DNA of 64,000 nt from Spirochaetales bacterium. GTDB taxonomy: Bacteria > Spirochaetota > Spirochaetia > Sphaerochaetales > Sphaerochaetaceae. Below the pieces are notes generated by a model. It had not been told where the DNA came from and ran no database searches. It worked only from the letters and a program-made list of their open reading frames with translations. This document shows, in pieces, positions 1 to 10,295 of this stretch. The position numbers and the translations under genes were made by a program. Within the stretch, counting starts at the first letter, position 1; each line of letters begins with the position of its first letter. The DNA is taken from the NCBI GenBank assembly GCA_012519115.1, contig JAAYQW010000065.1, positions 1 through 64,000 of the forward strand. The letters run 5' to 3'.

Positions 1-290
1 CGGCTTTTACACTGTTTGCAATCGACCATCGGGTCGCTGAAGTTCGCCACGTGGCCGCTTGCTTCCCAGACGCGGGGGTGCATGAGGATCGATGCGTCCA
101 GCCCGACGATGTCCTCGTGGATCTGGGTCATCTCCTTCCACCACAGATCGCGGATATTGTTTTTCAGCTGCACTCCGAGCGGTCCGTAATCGTAGGCGCC
201 GTTCAAGCCGCCGTAGATCTCGCTCGATTGGAAGACAAATCCCCGCCGCTTGCTGAGTGATACGATTTTCTCTAACGTAACTTCTGCCAT
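1..290 (-). CDS. glyS: Glycyl-tRNA synthetase (N-terminal part, runs off window)
   Basis: Minus-strand reading from ATG at 290 gives [51 protein letters not shown]..., typical of class II GlyRS. Confidence 0.9.
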   Translation of the reverse strand, partial: MAEVTLEKIVSLSKRRGFVFQSSEIYGGLNGAYDYGPLGVQLKNNIRDLWWKEMTQIHEDIVGLDASILMHPRVWEASGHVANFSDPMVDCKQCKS

Positions 291-291
291 A

Positions 292-1761
292 TTATTCAAT
301 TCCTTTCTTCAGCACGTTCAGTGCGTCTTGTATTCGATTCATCGTGTGTTCAAAGCCGAGAAGCTCGATCGAGTCGAAGAGGGGCAAACTGACCGTACTG
401 CCGGTAATCGCGACCCGAAGGGGTTGAAACACTCCATTGACTTTTACCCCGAGATCCTTTGCCGATTGGGCAAGCTCCTCTTCGATCATGCTTTGCTCTT
501 TATTTGCTTCCAATCCGCCGCGAAGAATTGCATAGGCACGTTCAAGGGCGGTATGGGCTGCGGGGAGCTCGACTCCCTTTGCGGCGAAGATTGAAAGATC
601 TTTCCATGCAGGTTCTTCAAAAAGAAAACGAGCCAAGCCGGTGATGTCGCTGAGAACTTTCAGCCGTTCTTTCGCGACCGCGGTCAGATGAAGCAGCTTC
701 CCCCGATCACTCAACGGCCACCCCGTTTCCGCCAGATACGGCATCAGCAGATCCAAGAGCTCTTCATCGCTCTTCATGCGGATATATTGGCCGTTGAACC
801 AATCAAGCTTCTTATAGTCGAAGACTCCGGGAGCCTTGTTGATCTTCTCCAAGCTGAAAAGTTCTTCCAGCTCCTCTTTCGTGAAGAACTCCCGCGTTCC
901 ATCGTACGACCAGCCGACCAAGGATACGTAGTTCAGGAGCGCTTCGGGAAGATAGCCTTCCTTTCTGAACTCCGCCACCGCAGTCGAACCGTGGCGTTTG
1001 GAGAGCTTCTGCCCGTCCTTACCCATCACCATCGGCAGGTGGCAGTATTTCGGCGACTCCCATCCGAACGCTTCATAGAGGAGGATGTGCAATGGCCCGG
1101 AGGGAATCCACTCCTGAGCGCGCATGATGTGGGTAATCTCCATCATATGGTCGTCGATCACGTTTGCCAGGTGATAGGTCGGAAACCCGTCGCTCTTGAG
1201 GAGCACGGGATCGGGCGACACATCGCTGTTCCTGCGGGTGATTCTACCCATCAGGATATCTTCGAAGCTCGTCTTTCCCTCGGTGGGGACTTTGAGGCGG
1301 ATGACCGGTCTGATTCCCTGTTCTTCATACGCTAAGCGTTCTTCACTACTGAGGTTCCGGCAATGGCGATCATACCCTTGATATTGGCTTTTGGCCTCCT
1401 GCTGCTCTTTTCTGACCTTTTCCAAGCGCTCGGGACTGCAGTAGCAGTAATATGCTTTGCCGTCTTCAACAAGCTTTTTGGCATACTTTTCATAGATGTC
1501 GAAGCGTTCGCTCTGCACATACGGGCCAAAGGGTCCGCCTTTGATCGGTCCCTCGTCATATTCGATGCCGAGCCACTTAAGCGTTGCGTACAGATCATCC
1601 AACGCTTCAGGCGAGTATCGCTCCTGGTCGGTATCCTCAATTCGTAAAATGAACGAGCCTTTTTGTGAACGGGCAAAGAAATAATTGAACAACGCGGTCC
1701 TGATTCCACCGATATGCTGCAATCCGGTCGGAGAGGGCGCGTACCGCACGCGTACTTGCAT
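292..1761 (-). CDS. gltX: Glutamyl-tRNA synthetase
   Basis: [27 protein letters not shown] with HIGG and KLSKRHG motifs; start moved to ATG at 1761 from ORF start 1833. Confidence 0.95.
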   Translation of the reverse strand: MQVRVRYAPSPTGLQHIGGIRTALFNYFFARSQKGSFILRIEDTDQERYSPEALDDLYATLKWLGIEYDEGPIKGGPFGPYVQSERFDIYEKYAKKLVEDGKAYYCYCSPERLEKVRKEQQEAKSQYQGYDRHCRNLSSEERLAYEEQGIRPVIRLKVPTEGKTSFEDILMGRITRRNSDVSPDPVLLKSDGFPTYHLANVIDDHMMEITHIMRAQEWIPSGPLHILLYEAFGWESPKYCHLPMVMGKDGQKLSKRHGSTAVAEFRKEGYLPEALLNYVSLVGWSYDGTREFFTKEELEELFSLEKINKAPGVFDYKKLDWFNGQYIRMKSDEELLDLLMPYLAETGWPLSDRGKLLHLTAVAKERLKVLSDITGLARFLFEEPAWKDLSIFAAKGVELPAAHTALERAYAILRGGLEANKEQSMIEEELAQSAKDLGVKVNGVFQPLRVAITGSTVSLPLFDSIELLGFEHTMNRIQDALNVLKKGIE

Positions 1762-1937
1762 GAATATGACTCCTCTTATCTCCTTTGTTGTACCGCAAAT
1801 ATGAAATAATGACAACAGAGGGCAGAGAGTCATGACACTGAAGAAGGGTGTTTAAAATGCCTGCAATAGCTATATAATTCAACAAAACAAGCTTATATTT
1901 TTGCCTAAACACTTGAATCCAAGTCAGCTTGTCTTCC

Positions 1938-3872
1938 TTAGAAAATATTTCCTGTCTCCCTATAAGAACGCCATACGTTTTCAAAAAAGTCGTTGTCTTC
2001 AGGGATTGGATGGACTTCACGCCAATGAGCTTCGCAATCCTTTCCATTGAAGCGTATCTCTTGGACCATTGAACCCAAGCGATTGTCATCAAGACTGAAC
2101 CTGAATTCCTCCGGGAGCTTCTCATGAGGTTTGCAACCAACAGGATCCGAGTACAGTGCGCTTCCCCGACTTTTTCCTCCATGGTCGATGTAGTCAAGCA
2201 TTGCCCAGAGGTAGACATACTGGCTTATCAGGCAATCCCTGATGATCATAGCATTCGGGAATTCCTGAATGCTCTTTATTTTTACAGCAGAGTAAAAGGA
2301 GCGAAGCAACTGACCGATCTTCTCCTTCACCGGGGAAATATCATGTGAATTCCGCAGTGCAGAACCCACTCTGCTCATTTCGGACGTAGCATATGCATAG
2401 AGCCCGTCGATGTTCGAGCTGTCGCTCATGATTCCTTCCAAGCAAGTGTTCAGGCACATCAGCTTCTGCTGTACTGCCTTCGAGAAGGCTTTTTGATTCA
2501 CCTTGCGGCGGTTTTTTGAGACATATTCGGCAGCTCTGATCGATCCCACCTGTCCGGCATTGAGAGCGCTGCCCCCAGGTCTGTACACACCATGACTTGC
2601 TGCAAGCTCCCCAACAGCGAATAGTCCATGAATATTTGTCTGCCACCAGCAATCAACTGCGAGACCACCATTGTTGTGTTGTACGCAAAGGGCAATCTCA
2701 AGCAGTTCTTTTTCCAGGTCGACGCCATTTTCCTTGTAGAAAGCGATTGCAGGGCTGTTCATCACTCTGAGTCTTTCAATCGGAGTGCCAAAACAGACCT
2801 TGGCCTGCTCCAGGTACATTCTGGCCTCAACCGGCAAAGAAGAAAAATCCACGTCTTTACATCCGGGATTGTTCCTGTAGTCAAGAAATACTCTTCTGTT
2901 CTGTGAAGTTTCAATATGGACAAGAATATCAATCAATGAGCTGAAACGCGCTTTTCTGACATCAAAAGGCCATTGATATCCTTTCAAAAAAACACTTGCC
3001 AGCATCTCGTTTCTTGAATTGAAATACGGGAGCAGGAACTCGCGTTCATCCCCTCCATCCACGTCGGTAGAAACAAATCTGGGCAATACTTGCATATAAG
3101 AGCCTGACACGTTCCATCTTGGATTCAAAGAACTCAATCCGCATTGCCATTCGGTCAGGTTTCTGCCTTTCGCTCCAGCCTCGAATGCCATGCCTGTGGC
3201 ACCATGCTGGGAAACGGGATAGACGGAATTCAGATACATCCCGGATGGTCCACCTGTAGCTTGGATGATATTTGCAGTGCGGATGATGATAAACTTTTCG
3301 TTGATCTTGTCAAAGCACAGCAAGCCCTGCACCCCACCAAGGTCATCGCAGGAATCGTTCAGATACCGGAAAGCCAGCGTCATATCAAGGACACGGACGT
3401 GTTTTGAAACGACATCTCGTTCAAGACATTCGGTCATCTTTTTTGAAGTATAGGGGCCTATGCTTGTAGCCCGGGATCTTGGATCATGGTCTGTCTTATA
3501 ACCCACATACTCACCCCAGCGGTTTTTGGGAAATGGGACACCTAATTCGACAAGTCGAAAAAATCCATGAGCGCTTAGAGCCGCTTCGCAGAGCGCTATG
3601 TCTCCATCTACACATTGCCCTTCAAACAAAGTCCTTGCCATCTCTCTGATGCTATCGGGAGAATCTCCAGCGAGGGAAAGCTTATAATATGTCTGTTTGT
3701 CGCTTCCAGTATTCCGAGAAGTTCCAGCTTGCATATCTTCTGTAACCAGGAGGACGTCGGTAACACCAAAATCAATAAGTTTTGCGGCAGCGTTCAGCCC
3801 GGATGCTCCGGATCCGATCACCGCTACATCACAATCGATTATTTGAATGTCGTCGATAGTAATAGATTTCAT
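1938..3872 (-). CDS. FAD-dependent oxidoreductase, fumarate reductase/succinate dehydrogenase flavoprotein-like
   Basis: N-terminal VIGSGASGLNAAAKL dinucleotide-binding motif; C-terminal AMLDYIDHGGKSRGSALYSD typical of FrdA/AprA-like flavoproteins. Confidence 0.8.
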   Translation of the reverse strand: MKSITIDDIQIIDCDVAVIGSGASGLNAAAKLIDFGVTDVLLVTEDMQAGTSRNTGSDKQTYYKLSLAGDSPDSIREMARTLFEGQCVDGDIALCEAALSAHGFFRLVELGVPFPKNRWGEYVGYKTDHDPRSRATSIGPYTSKKMTECLERDVVSKHVRVLDMTLAFRYLNDSCDDLGGVQGLLCFDKINEKFIIIRTANIIQATGGPSGMYLNSVYPVSQHGATGMAFEAGAKGRNLTEWQCGLSSLNPRWNVSGSYMQVLPRFVSTDVDGGDEREFLLPYFNSRNEMLASVFLKGYQWPFDVRKARFSSLIDILVHIETSQNRRVFLDYRNNPGCKDVDFSSLPVEARMYLEQAKVCFGTPIERLRVMNSPAIAFYKENGVDLEKELLEIALCVQHNNGGLAVDCWWQTNIHGLFAVGELAASHGVYRPGGSALNAGQVGSIRAAEYVSKNRRKVNQKAFSKAVQQKLMCLNTCLEGIMSDSSNIDGLYAYATSEMSRVGSALRNSHDISPVKEKIGQLLRSFYSAVKIKSIQEFPNAMIIRDCLISQYVYLWAMLDYIDHGGKSRGSALYSDPVGCKPHEKLPEEFRFSLDDNRLGSMVQEIRFNGKDCEAHWREVHPIPEDNDFFENVWRSYRETGNIF

Positions 3873-3881
3873 CTTTTCCTC

Positions 3882-4673
3882 TCATAAGTGCCTGATGTGG
3901 AATCCTCCGTCAACATCAATATAGTTGCCGGTAGTGTACTTGAATTTATCACTGCAGAAGGCACTGACTACCAACGCTACATCCTCAGGAGTCCCCCATC
4001 GGGCGATCGGAAATTCACCACGGGCAATCAAGTCATCATATTTTGCCTGCACGGTGCTTGTCATGTCCGTGGCAATCACGCCAGGTCGTACTTCATGAAC
4101 GAAAATGCTCTCTGAAGCCAACCTGTCGGCGTACAGCTTTGTGAGCATGCTCACACCCGCCTTGCTCACGCAGTATTCGCCACGGTTAGGACTGGAAACC
4201 TCTGCTGAGCATGAAGAAATATTGACTATCGTGCCTCTCTTCCCATCTTCAACCGGTTGTTTCAACATCTGCTTTACGACAACCTGAGTGACAAACATAT
4301 TGCCCTTGGTATTGATTCCAATCACGCGATCAAAGCTTTCCTCGGTCATCTCCAGAAGATCTGCCCGGGCAAGGGGTGCCACCCCTGCATTATTGACAAG
4401 TACATGGATGCCGCCAAAATGCATGACTGCTTCATTGACCAACCGCATCCGGTCTTCGTGAAGAGCAAGGTTTCCTCTTACATATATATAATCAATACGC
4501 TCTTTCTTGAACTTTTCCAAGCTGTTACATGATGCTTCAGGAGAGGTTGCAAATAGAACGATGTTGAAACCATCCTTGCCAAGTTGCAAGGCGATTGCAT
4601 TACCGATCCCTCGGCTTGCACCTGTTATTATCGCAGTTTTTTTCACAGTTTTCCCCTTTCCTGTTGGAAACAC
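3882..4673 (-). CDS. SDR family oxidoreductase (3-oxoacyl-ACP reductase-like)
   Basis: TGASRGIG cofactor motif, NNAG, YCVSK active site, Rossmann fold pattern. Confidence 0.9.
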   Translation of the reverse strand: MFPTGKGKTVKKTAIITGASRGIGNAIALQLGKDGFNIVLFATSPEASCNSLEKFKKERIDYIYVRGNLALHEDRMRLVNEAVMHFGGIHVLVNNAGVAPLARADLLEMTEESFDRVIGINTKGNMFVTQVVVKQMLKQPVEDGKRGTIVNISSCSAEVSSPNRGEYCVSKAGVSMLTKLYADRLASESIFVHEVRPGVIATDMTSTVQAKYDDLIARGEFPIARWGTPEDVALVVSAFCSDKFKYTTGNYIDVDGGFHIRHL

Positions 4674-6064
4674 TTCTCCCTGCTGTCCGCATCGGCTCGA
4701 GCGGCTTTGTACAAAGGCAGATATGTTTCGCTATCACGAACGACACACCCAGTGATTCCATGGTCTCTCATGATCTGAGTACACTTTGAACAAGTTATAC
4801 AGCATTTGTTGGGTTTCATGAAACCGGACTTTAAAATATCTGCCGGAGCATCAGGATATGCCAAGCTGGAACGTCCTAATCCAACGACAGACGCTCTTCC
4901 ATCCTTGATGTTTGCACTTGCGGCATATGGCACAAAATTTCGCAACCACGAATATCCACTTCCAACTACCGGTACAGAGACAGCCTGCTGTATCGCTGCT
5001 GCAAGCAAGAATTGTCTCTGGACACTTTCGAGGGGGTGCTCGTCCGGAATTGGGATTCCCATGCTGGAGGTGTCGAAAGGACGCGTTACATTGGCTTGGA
5101 TAAAATAGGGATTTCCAGCAGTGATGCAGAAGAGGTCGACACCATCGGTCTGCATAATTTTGGCCAACGCAAGAGGCTCTGACAGATCGAGCTCCCACAT
5201 GTTGTGCTCACTGCAGCCAAATCCGTACGGATATGGATGTGCATCATATGCGTTTAGCCGGCTTGCAATAATAAAATCTGTTCCTGCTTCATTACGAACA
5301 GCTTGAACGATTTCACGAATCAAGGCTATGCGGTTTTCAAAGCTGCCGCCATACTCGCCTGTGCGATTCCTGGCAGCAACAAGTTCGCTGAGCAGGTACC
5401 GATGGCAGACTTTAATGTCAACTCCATCAAACCCTGCTTGTTTCGCAAGCTTGGCACTCATTACATAGTGTTCCACCAGAGACCTCAGATAATCATCTGA
5501 GACAATATGGCTATCGTCATCCGGTGCAATACCGCTTCTTGGATCAAGGATTGGATCGTGCTGGATGATCATGGGCTGGGCTATATGCCCCTTCGGACGA
5601 CAATAACGCCCGGAATGAGTAAGCTGAAGGATATGCAATGGCCTGAATCCATGACCAAAACGTTCCGCTGAAGCATTTCGCACATTCGTAAGCAACTGTT
5701 TGAACTGATCACGGTTACTGGAGGTGAGCATCATTTGCCTTTCGTTTGCTTTGGCCTCAGGCAGGATGGAGCATGCTTCCCACCAAACAAGTCCGGATCC
5801 GCCTCGAGCGAAACGCAGGTATCGTCTTGCCGTGAGGTTTGAGGGAGATCCGTCGAGGTTTGAGTCACAACCCTCCATAGGAAGCACGCAGAATGAGTTT
5901 GGAGCAAGACGGTTCCCTACTTTCACCGGAGTCTTGAGCACAGACAGGTCCTCATCAAATCTTATGTCCAGCCCAAGAATATCCACTTTGGTTTTGATTT
6001 CTTCCAATGACTTGTAGTTGAATTTCTCATGCGCCACGATGGGGTTCTCCTTTTTCAAACACAT
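4643..6064 (-). CDS. NADH:flavin oxidoreductase, Old Yellow Enzyme family with Cys cluster
   Basis: OYE TIM-barrel pattern (QLTHSGRYCRPKG, GFDGVDIKVCHRYLLSE, GGSFENRIALIREIV), C-terminal CCITCSKCTQ...C; no C-terminal pyridine-nucleotide domain. Confidence 0.85.
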   Translation of the reverse strand: MCLKKENPIVAHEKFNYKSLEEIKTKVDILGLDIRFDEDLSVLKTPVKVGNRLAPNSFCVLPMEGCDSNLDGSPSNLTARRYLRFARGGSGLVWWEACSILPEAKANERQMMLTSSNRDQFKQLLTNVRNASAERFGHGFRPLHILQLTHSGRYCRPKGHIAQPMIIQHDPILDPRSGIAPDDDSHIVSDDYLRSLVEHYVMSAKLAKQAGFDGVDIKVCHRYLLSELVAARNRTGEYGGSFENRIALIREIVQAVRNEAGTDFIIASRLNAYDAHPYPYGFGCSEHNMWELDLSEPLALAKIMQTDGVDLFCITAGNPYFIQANVTRPFDTSSMGIPIPDEHPLESVQRQFLLAAAIQQAVSVPVVGSGYSWLRNFVPYAASANIKDGRASVVGLGRSSLAYPDAPADILKSGFMKPNKCCITCSKCTQIMRDHGITGCVVRDSETYLPLYKAARADADSREKCFQQERGKL

Positions 6065-6075
6065 ATCTGATAAAG

Positions 6076-8364
6076 CTATTCATAACAATCCTTTTCCCGA
6101 CGCACATCAACATACGGACAATACAGCGCACAGCGCTCGACTATCGGAGCAAAGTTCGAGATTTGAAGACGGTCGCTCGAGATTACCGCCTCTTTAAGAA
6201 CCTCTGGCGTAATTTCCCGAGGTACGGGGATGTCCGTGATGCTGCCGAGGTATTTTGGACCTTCATCGCCTAAAAGTCCGTATTGTGCCGCCCAGTCGCA
6301 ACGCAATTGATCAATAGCGGAGCAACGGTATGTTTCCCCTTCGATGCTAAGCTCGACTGTTTCTCCGGTAAGCGCCTGGGCAGGACACTCTCTCACACAG
6401 ACATTACAAGCATGGCACACAAGTCCCTCGATGTGCTTCAATGTATCAAAAGCTATCTCCGCATCGGTGATGACTGCTGCATAACGCACGTGACTCGCAT
6501 ATTTTTCCGTGATGGCAAGACGGTTTTTTCCAAGATCCGCCAGTCCTGCACAGACAGCGGCAATGTGGTTGGCACCGAGGGAAGGAAACTGCCATGCATA
6601 GCTTACAGGTGCCAAACCATCCAGATTCATCGATACTGCGGCGTGATATCCATGATCAATCAATCCAAGTGCGATTGTATTAGCGATTGCTTCACATTGG
6701 AGCACCAATTCTTTATGGACGGTAACCGCATAGTGAACAGCTTTCTGGGCAGGAGGTTCCAGAACGTTCTTCACACTTCCTCGTAAAGCAGGAAGACCTA
6801 TCACGATGACGCTCTTAGCATGCTTAATATAGGATTCCGGCCGCTTGGAGACACGACGGATATTGATGATGGTGGGATTTTTTGGTTTTCCCTTCATTTC
6901 AATAGTGCGTGATGCGCGCAAGCCCCATCCCTGTTCCTTTGAAATGAAATATTCTTCATTGGAATAGAGTTCATCAAGTTGCTGGGCAACCTCATCCAAT
7001 CGTGACACGGGGCTTACCCCATGAAGCGGTGCATCTTCCTGTTCAGCAATAGTTGCAATCATCTGGCGTAAATCATCAAATTTCGTATGCAGGCCGGTAT
7101 CGATGACTTGATCTTCAATGGGAAGACTGGTAAGCATCACATGCATTTTCAGGAAATCCGTTGAAATTCCGGCATATTCTGCCAGCTTCTGCCCATGAAT
7201 GCCACTTTCGACCAGTGTGTCGAAGCCAAGATCGATCTCCTGCTTTCGTGCTATCCAAAGGGCATTTCGTTGGGCAGTACGAAGAGTCGAAACTTCAGCA
7301 CCGGGAGCAAAACACTGGGCGATAACCACTGCCCCATGACAAGTGGGAAGCACATTTGGAAAAAAACCCAGTATTTTCAACGTTTTCTCGCTTACGCAGA
7401 TAAGCTTGTCAATTCCAATGGTACGGGCGGTTTGCTCCATGTGCGTCATGGCGCGTTCAAGTCCGGTCTTGGAAGTGTCGGCAATCACTTGTCTCCGTCG
7501 TCGTGGCGAGGAACAAAAGCTTCGATCGAAATATCTTTTATTACGTGGCACACAATATTTTAAACACATGCCCATTTTCCACGTGAAGCGTTTTGACGGA
7601 TCTCCATGGGCAGCATCCTCACACAGATCAAGCACCACATCCTCTGTGGTGTGCTCGGGATACTCCATGAAACTGTCAAGCTGGAAGTTTTCTCCCATTG
7701 CGCAACGCCACAGATTCTTATTTGGAAAAGTAAATCGCCGTTCTCCAATGTCGACTGAAAGCATACCGTCGACTTCTTTTTCGAATGCTTTTGGAGGACA
7801 ATGCTTTTCACAAAGTTTGCATTGGTCACAAAGCGGCGTTCCGCTGTACATGGGAGAGTGATCGAGAGGCGCGTTGGTCATTACTGTCACAAGACGTATG
7901 CGAGGACCGAATTCAGGTGTAAGGCAGATATTGTTCCACCCTATCTCCCCCAATCCTGCAGCGACAGCAGCATAATAATGTGTGATATCTCCGGAGAACC
8001 CTCTAGGGGAGGCGTCATTAGCCCTATAGTTCCACCATCCGGTCGATGGCGTAAAAAGTGCCTGATAACCAAGGCTTTCAATGTACCGGCAAAGCCTGTA
8101 GGCGGCAAAATTGCAATGTTCGCTGGCAATATGGTTGGAAACCGCTGGTCCTGGATATCGTGGGTCCGGGGTTCCTCCCAGTTCAATGCAACTGTCAAGG
8201 TAATGGATTCCCATGCTTATCGTGGCTCGACAATCAGCCATCTGAGCCATGGGCGTGCGGGAAAATGGAGCGCTGTCCCAGCGTTTCGGGTCTCCTATTC
8301 CTACCAAGTCTGCTCCGAAACGACGAGCTGCGGAAAGAATCTTTTCAGTCAAAGTATCAGTCAT
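6076..8364 (-). CDS. Tandem double-domain QueG (epoxyqueuosine reductase)-like 4Fe-4S protein
   Basis: Two halves each with a CxxCxxCxxxCP motif (CDQCKLCEKHCPPKAF; CHACNVCVRECPAQAL) and the GLGEIGWNNICLTPEFGPR/GLADLGKNRLAITEKYASHVR block; start at ATG 8364 with GGAGGAG upstream preferred over TTG 8397. Confidence 0.75.
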   Translation of the reverse strand: MTDTLTEKILSAARRFGADLVGIGDPKRWDSAPFSRTPMAQMADCRATISMGIHYLDSCIELGGTPDPRYPGPAVSNHIASEHCNFAAYRLCRYIESLGYQALFTPSTGWWNYRANDASPRGFSGDITHYYAAVAAGLGEIGWNNICLTPEFGPRIRLVTVMTNAPLDHSPMYSGTPLCDQCKLCEKHCPPKAFEKEVDGMLSVDIGERRFTFPNKNLWRCAMGENFQLDSFMEYPEHTTEDVVLDLCEDAAHGDPSKRFTWKMGMCLKYCVPRNKRYFDRSFCSSPRRRRQVIADTSKTGLERAMTHMEQTARTIGIDKLICVSEKTLKILGFFPNVLPTCHGAVVIAQCFAPGAEVSTLRTAQRNALWIARKQEIDLGFDTLVESGIHGQKLAEYAGISTDFLKMHVMLTSLPIEDQVIDTGLHTKFDDLRQMIATIAEQEDAPLHGVSPVSRLDEVAQQLDELYSNEEYFISKEQGWGLRASRTIEMKGKPKNPTIINIRRVSKRPESYIKHAKSVIVIGLPALRGSVKNVLEPPAQKAVHYAVTVHKELVLQCEAIANTIALGLIDHGYHAAVSMNLDGLAPVSYAWQFPSLGANHIAAVCAGLADLGKNRLAITEKYASHVRYAAVITDAEIAFDTLKHIEGLVCHACNVCVRECPAQALTGETVELSIEGETYRCSAIDQLRCDWAAQYGLLGDEGPKYLGSITDIPVPREITPEVLKEAVISSDRLQISNFAPIVERCALYCPYVDVRREKDCYE

Positions 8365-8393
8365 TAAACTCCTCCATGATATATCTGCCGATC

Positions 8394-9455
8394 TCAATAC
8401 CAGCTCCCGCCGCTGAAGAAATCCACCTCATCGGGCATTTCTTCCCCTGGTCCATACGTTAAACCGTGATACTTTGTAGGCTCTGGTTCTTCTGGCAACT
8501 CCCAGTATTTCATTGGAGCGAAGACTTTCTTTTCAAATGTCTCCTTCAGTTTTCCCCTTATCTCAAGATGCTTCATGCATGCTCTGTGGCACCCGCGGGC
8601 TCCGCAGACAGCCAGATAAAACTCATGGTGAGCCAACGCTGCCAAAGTTGGTTGAGCGTCAAAAAGAGCATGGCCTAAATCATGAGCCTGAAGCCAAGTG
8701 TTTTCCTGCTTTTCCATTGGCATATAGACTCCGGGAAAACGTTTGACAAAAAAGGGACTCGTCTTACGGTCAAAACCAAAATGAGCCTGCTTGCAACGGC
8801 CTGTTTCCAGTTGCACCCACTCCAAGTCGATTCCTTCGAGGGTGCAAGTTACCGTTTCTGTCTTTGACATTGCCCCGGGGCAAGAATTGACGCAAAGTCG
8901 GCAGCGATCACAGATATGAGGGATAGGAATTGGATCGGGATCCAGAGCAAGTTCCGTCAGCACGACGCCTATACGTTGCCGCGGTCCGAATTCCTCTGTA
9001 AGGAATACCTTCGAATACCCTATCTCACCCAGACCTGCTAAAAAGGCGGCAATCCTATGATGGACGCTGACTTCTCGTCTGGCTTTACCTTCAACGGCAT
9101 TTCCACGTGGTCCTCGCTCGGGAACGGTAGTTGCAGAAGAAACGACAGCCGCTTCATGACCGGTCTTCTTCTCAATATATTTGGATAGATTATATCCAAT
9201 TTGAACCAACCTTCTCGCAATACCCGTATACCCAAACACGGTATAGCTTGCCCAGTGCGTCCCTTCTTCGATACCACGATAACAACCGCGTGGAATACGA
9301 AGCAGGAAAACAATCACGCTCTTGCAGTTGGGCATGATGTTCTTTGGATCTGAGAAATCCGGTGCATCTTCAAAGCGCTCGATATTTGCAATGCCGATCT
9401 TATCCACACCGAGTTCATTCAATGCATAAGCCTTTATCTGATCGGAAGTAAGCAT
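8394..9455 (-). CDS. QueG-like 4Fe-4S double cluster protein
   Basis: GLGEIGYSKVFLTEEFGPRQRIGVVLTE and CDRCRLCVNSCPGAMS. Confidence 0.8.
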   Translation of the reverse strand: MLTSDQIKAYALNELGVDKIGIANIERFEDAPDFSDPKNIMPNCKSVIVFLLRIPRGCYRGIEEGTHWASYTVFGYTGIARRLVQIGYNLSKYIEKKTGHEAAVVSSATTVPERGPRGNAVEGKARREVSVHHRIAAFLAGLGEIGYSKVFLTEEFGPRQRIGVVLTELALDPDPIPIPHICDRCRLCVNSCPGAMSKTETVTCTLEGIDLEWVQLETGRCKQAHFGFDRKTSPFFVKRFPGVYMPMEKQENTWLQAHDLGHALFDAQPTLAALAHHEFYLAVCGARGCHRACMKHLEIRGKLKETFEKKVFAPMKYWELPEEPEPTKYHGLTYGPGEEMPDEVDFFSGGSWY

Positions 9456-9456
9456 G

Positions 9457-10272
9457 CTAGCTCTCCTCCCTTCTGAACGAATTTACATATTTGTACTTGA
9501 GAACGTCACGTTTCTCCAATGCGGCCACACAGGCACGTCCGCAGGCTGCTGCGATGCGCCAAGGCTCGGCAGTTGCAAGATACGGATTTGGTGAAGCCCC
9601 CGTATGGCAAATGAGACAGCTTTCCACAGCCAACCGATGCCATCTCACATCTTTTCCCATCACCTTCATCTCACTCCATTCCCGCATGGACAATGCGTGG
9701 GAAGGACATGCGTCGATACATGCGGTGCAGTTTTTGCACAAGTCGTACCATACCATCTCGCTTGGTTCGATTTCAGCGTCCGTGATAATGATGCTGAATA
9801 CCTGTCTGGGACCGAATTCAGGTGTGAGAAAAAGCTTACCATCGCCTATCTGGCCAAGACCCGCAACCATTGCCGCATAATCAAAATTAAGAAGTACGTC
9901 GGGTGCCGGTTTATCTTTCGACACCGGAACACCTTGGCTGCGCAACTCAAGAGGGTGTTTGTAAAGCGGAGTGGATTCTGCACCCAAATTCTCCAAATAA
10001 CGTGTCAGGTCATAGGTGGTCTTGACGAGAATCAAGGGTTGGACAGGATCCCCTGCACCCATGGTATGCCAAGCCGTATTTTCTTCGACTCCCCGTAATG
10101 CTCCGCGAGTAATCATGAATCCGAGCACGATGACGCTCTTTGCTTCGGGATTAATTGAACAAGGATGTCCTTGAGCAGGGAGCCCGTCAAATCTTGAGAC
10201 AGGTGCGACCCCAAACAGATCGGCACCATAGTTCATCGCCATTTTTCGTACGTCGTCATAACCTAATTTCAT
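9457..10272 (-). CDS. QueG-like 4Fe-4S protein
   Basis: MKLGYDDVRKMAMNYGADLFGVAPVSRF...GLGQIGDGKLFLTPEFGPRQVFSIIITDAEI...CKNCTACIDACPSHAL; start at ATG 10272. Confidence 0.8.
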   Translation of the reverse strand: MKLGYDDVRKMAMNYGADLFGVAPVSRFDGLPAQGHPCSINPEAKSVIVLGFMITRGALRGVEENTAWHTMGAGDPVQPLILVKTTYDLTRYLENLGAESTPLYKHPLELRSQGVPVSKDKPAPDVLLNFDYAAMVAGLGQIGDGKLFLTPEFGPRQVFSIIITDAEIEPSEMVWYDLCKNCTACIDACPSHALSMREWSEMKVMGKDVRWHRLAVESCLICHTGASPNPYLATAEPWRIAAACGRACVAALEKRDVLKYKYVNSFRREES

Positions 10273-10295
10273 GATTTCAACCCCAATTCCTAATG

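Noticed and set aside
1862-1935. Possible terminator for the reductive operon (ACTTG-GATT-CAAGT)
   Set aside because: Stem of 5 bp without adjacent T-tract; too weak
1637-2218. 193-aa minus-strand ORF between gltX and the FrdA-like gene
   Set aside because: Overlaps the ends of both confident genes in another frame; no family resemblance
6076-10272. Naming the Fe-S proteins reductive dehalogenases
   Set aside because: QueG and RdhA share folds and CxxCxxCxxxCP, but there is no Tat signal, no RdhB anchor and no full second ferredoxin motif; QueG-like is the safer call
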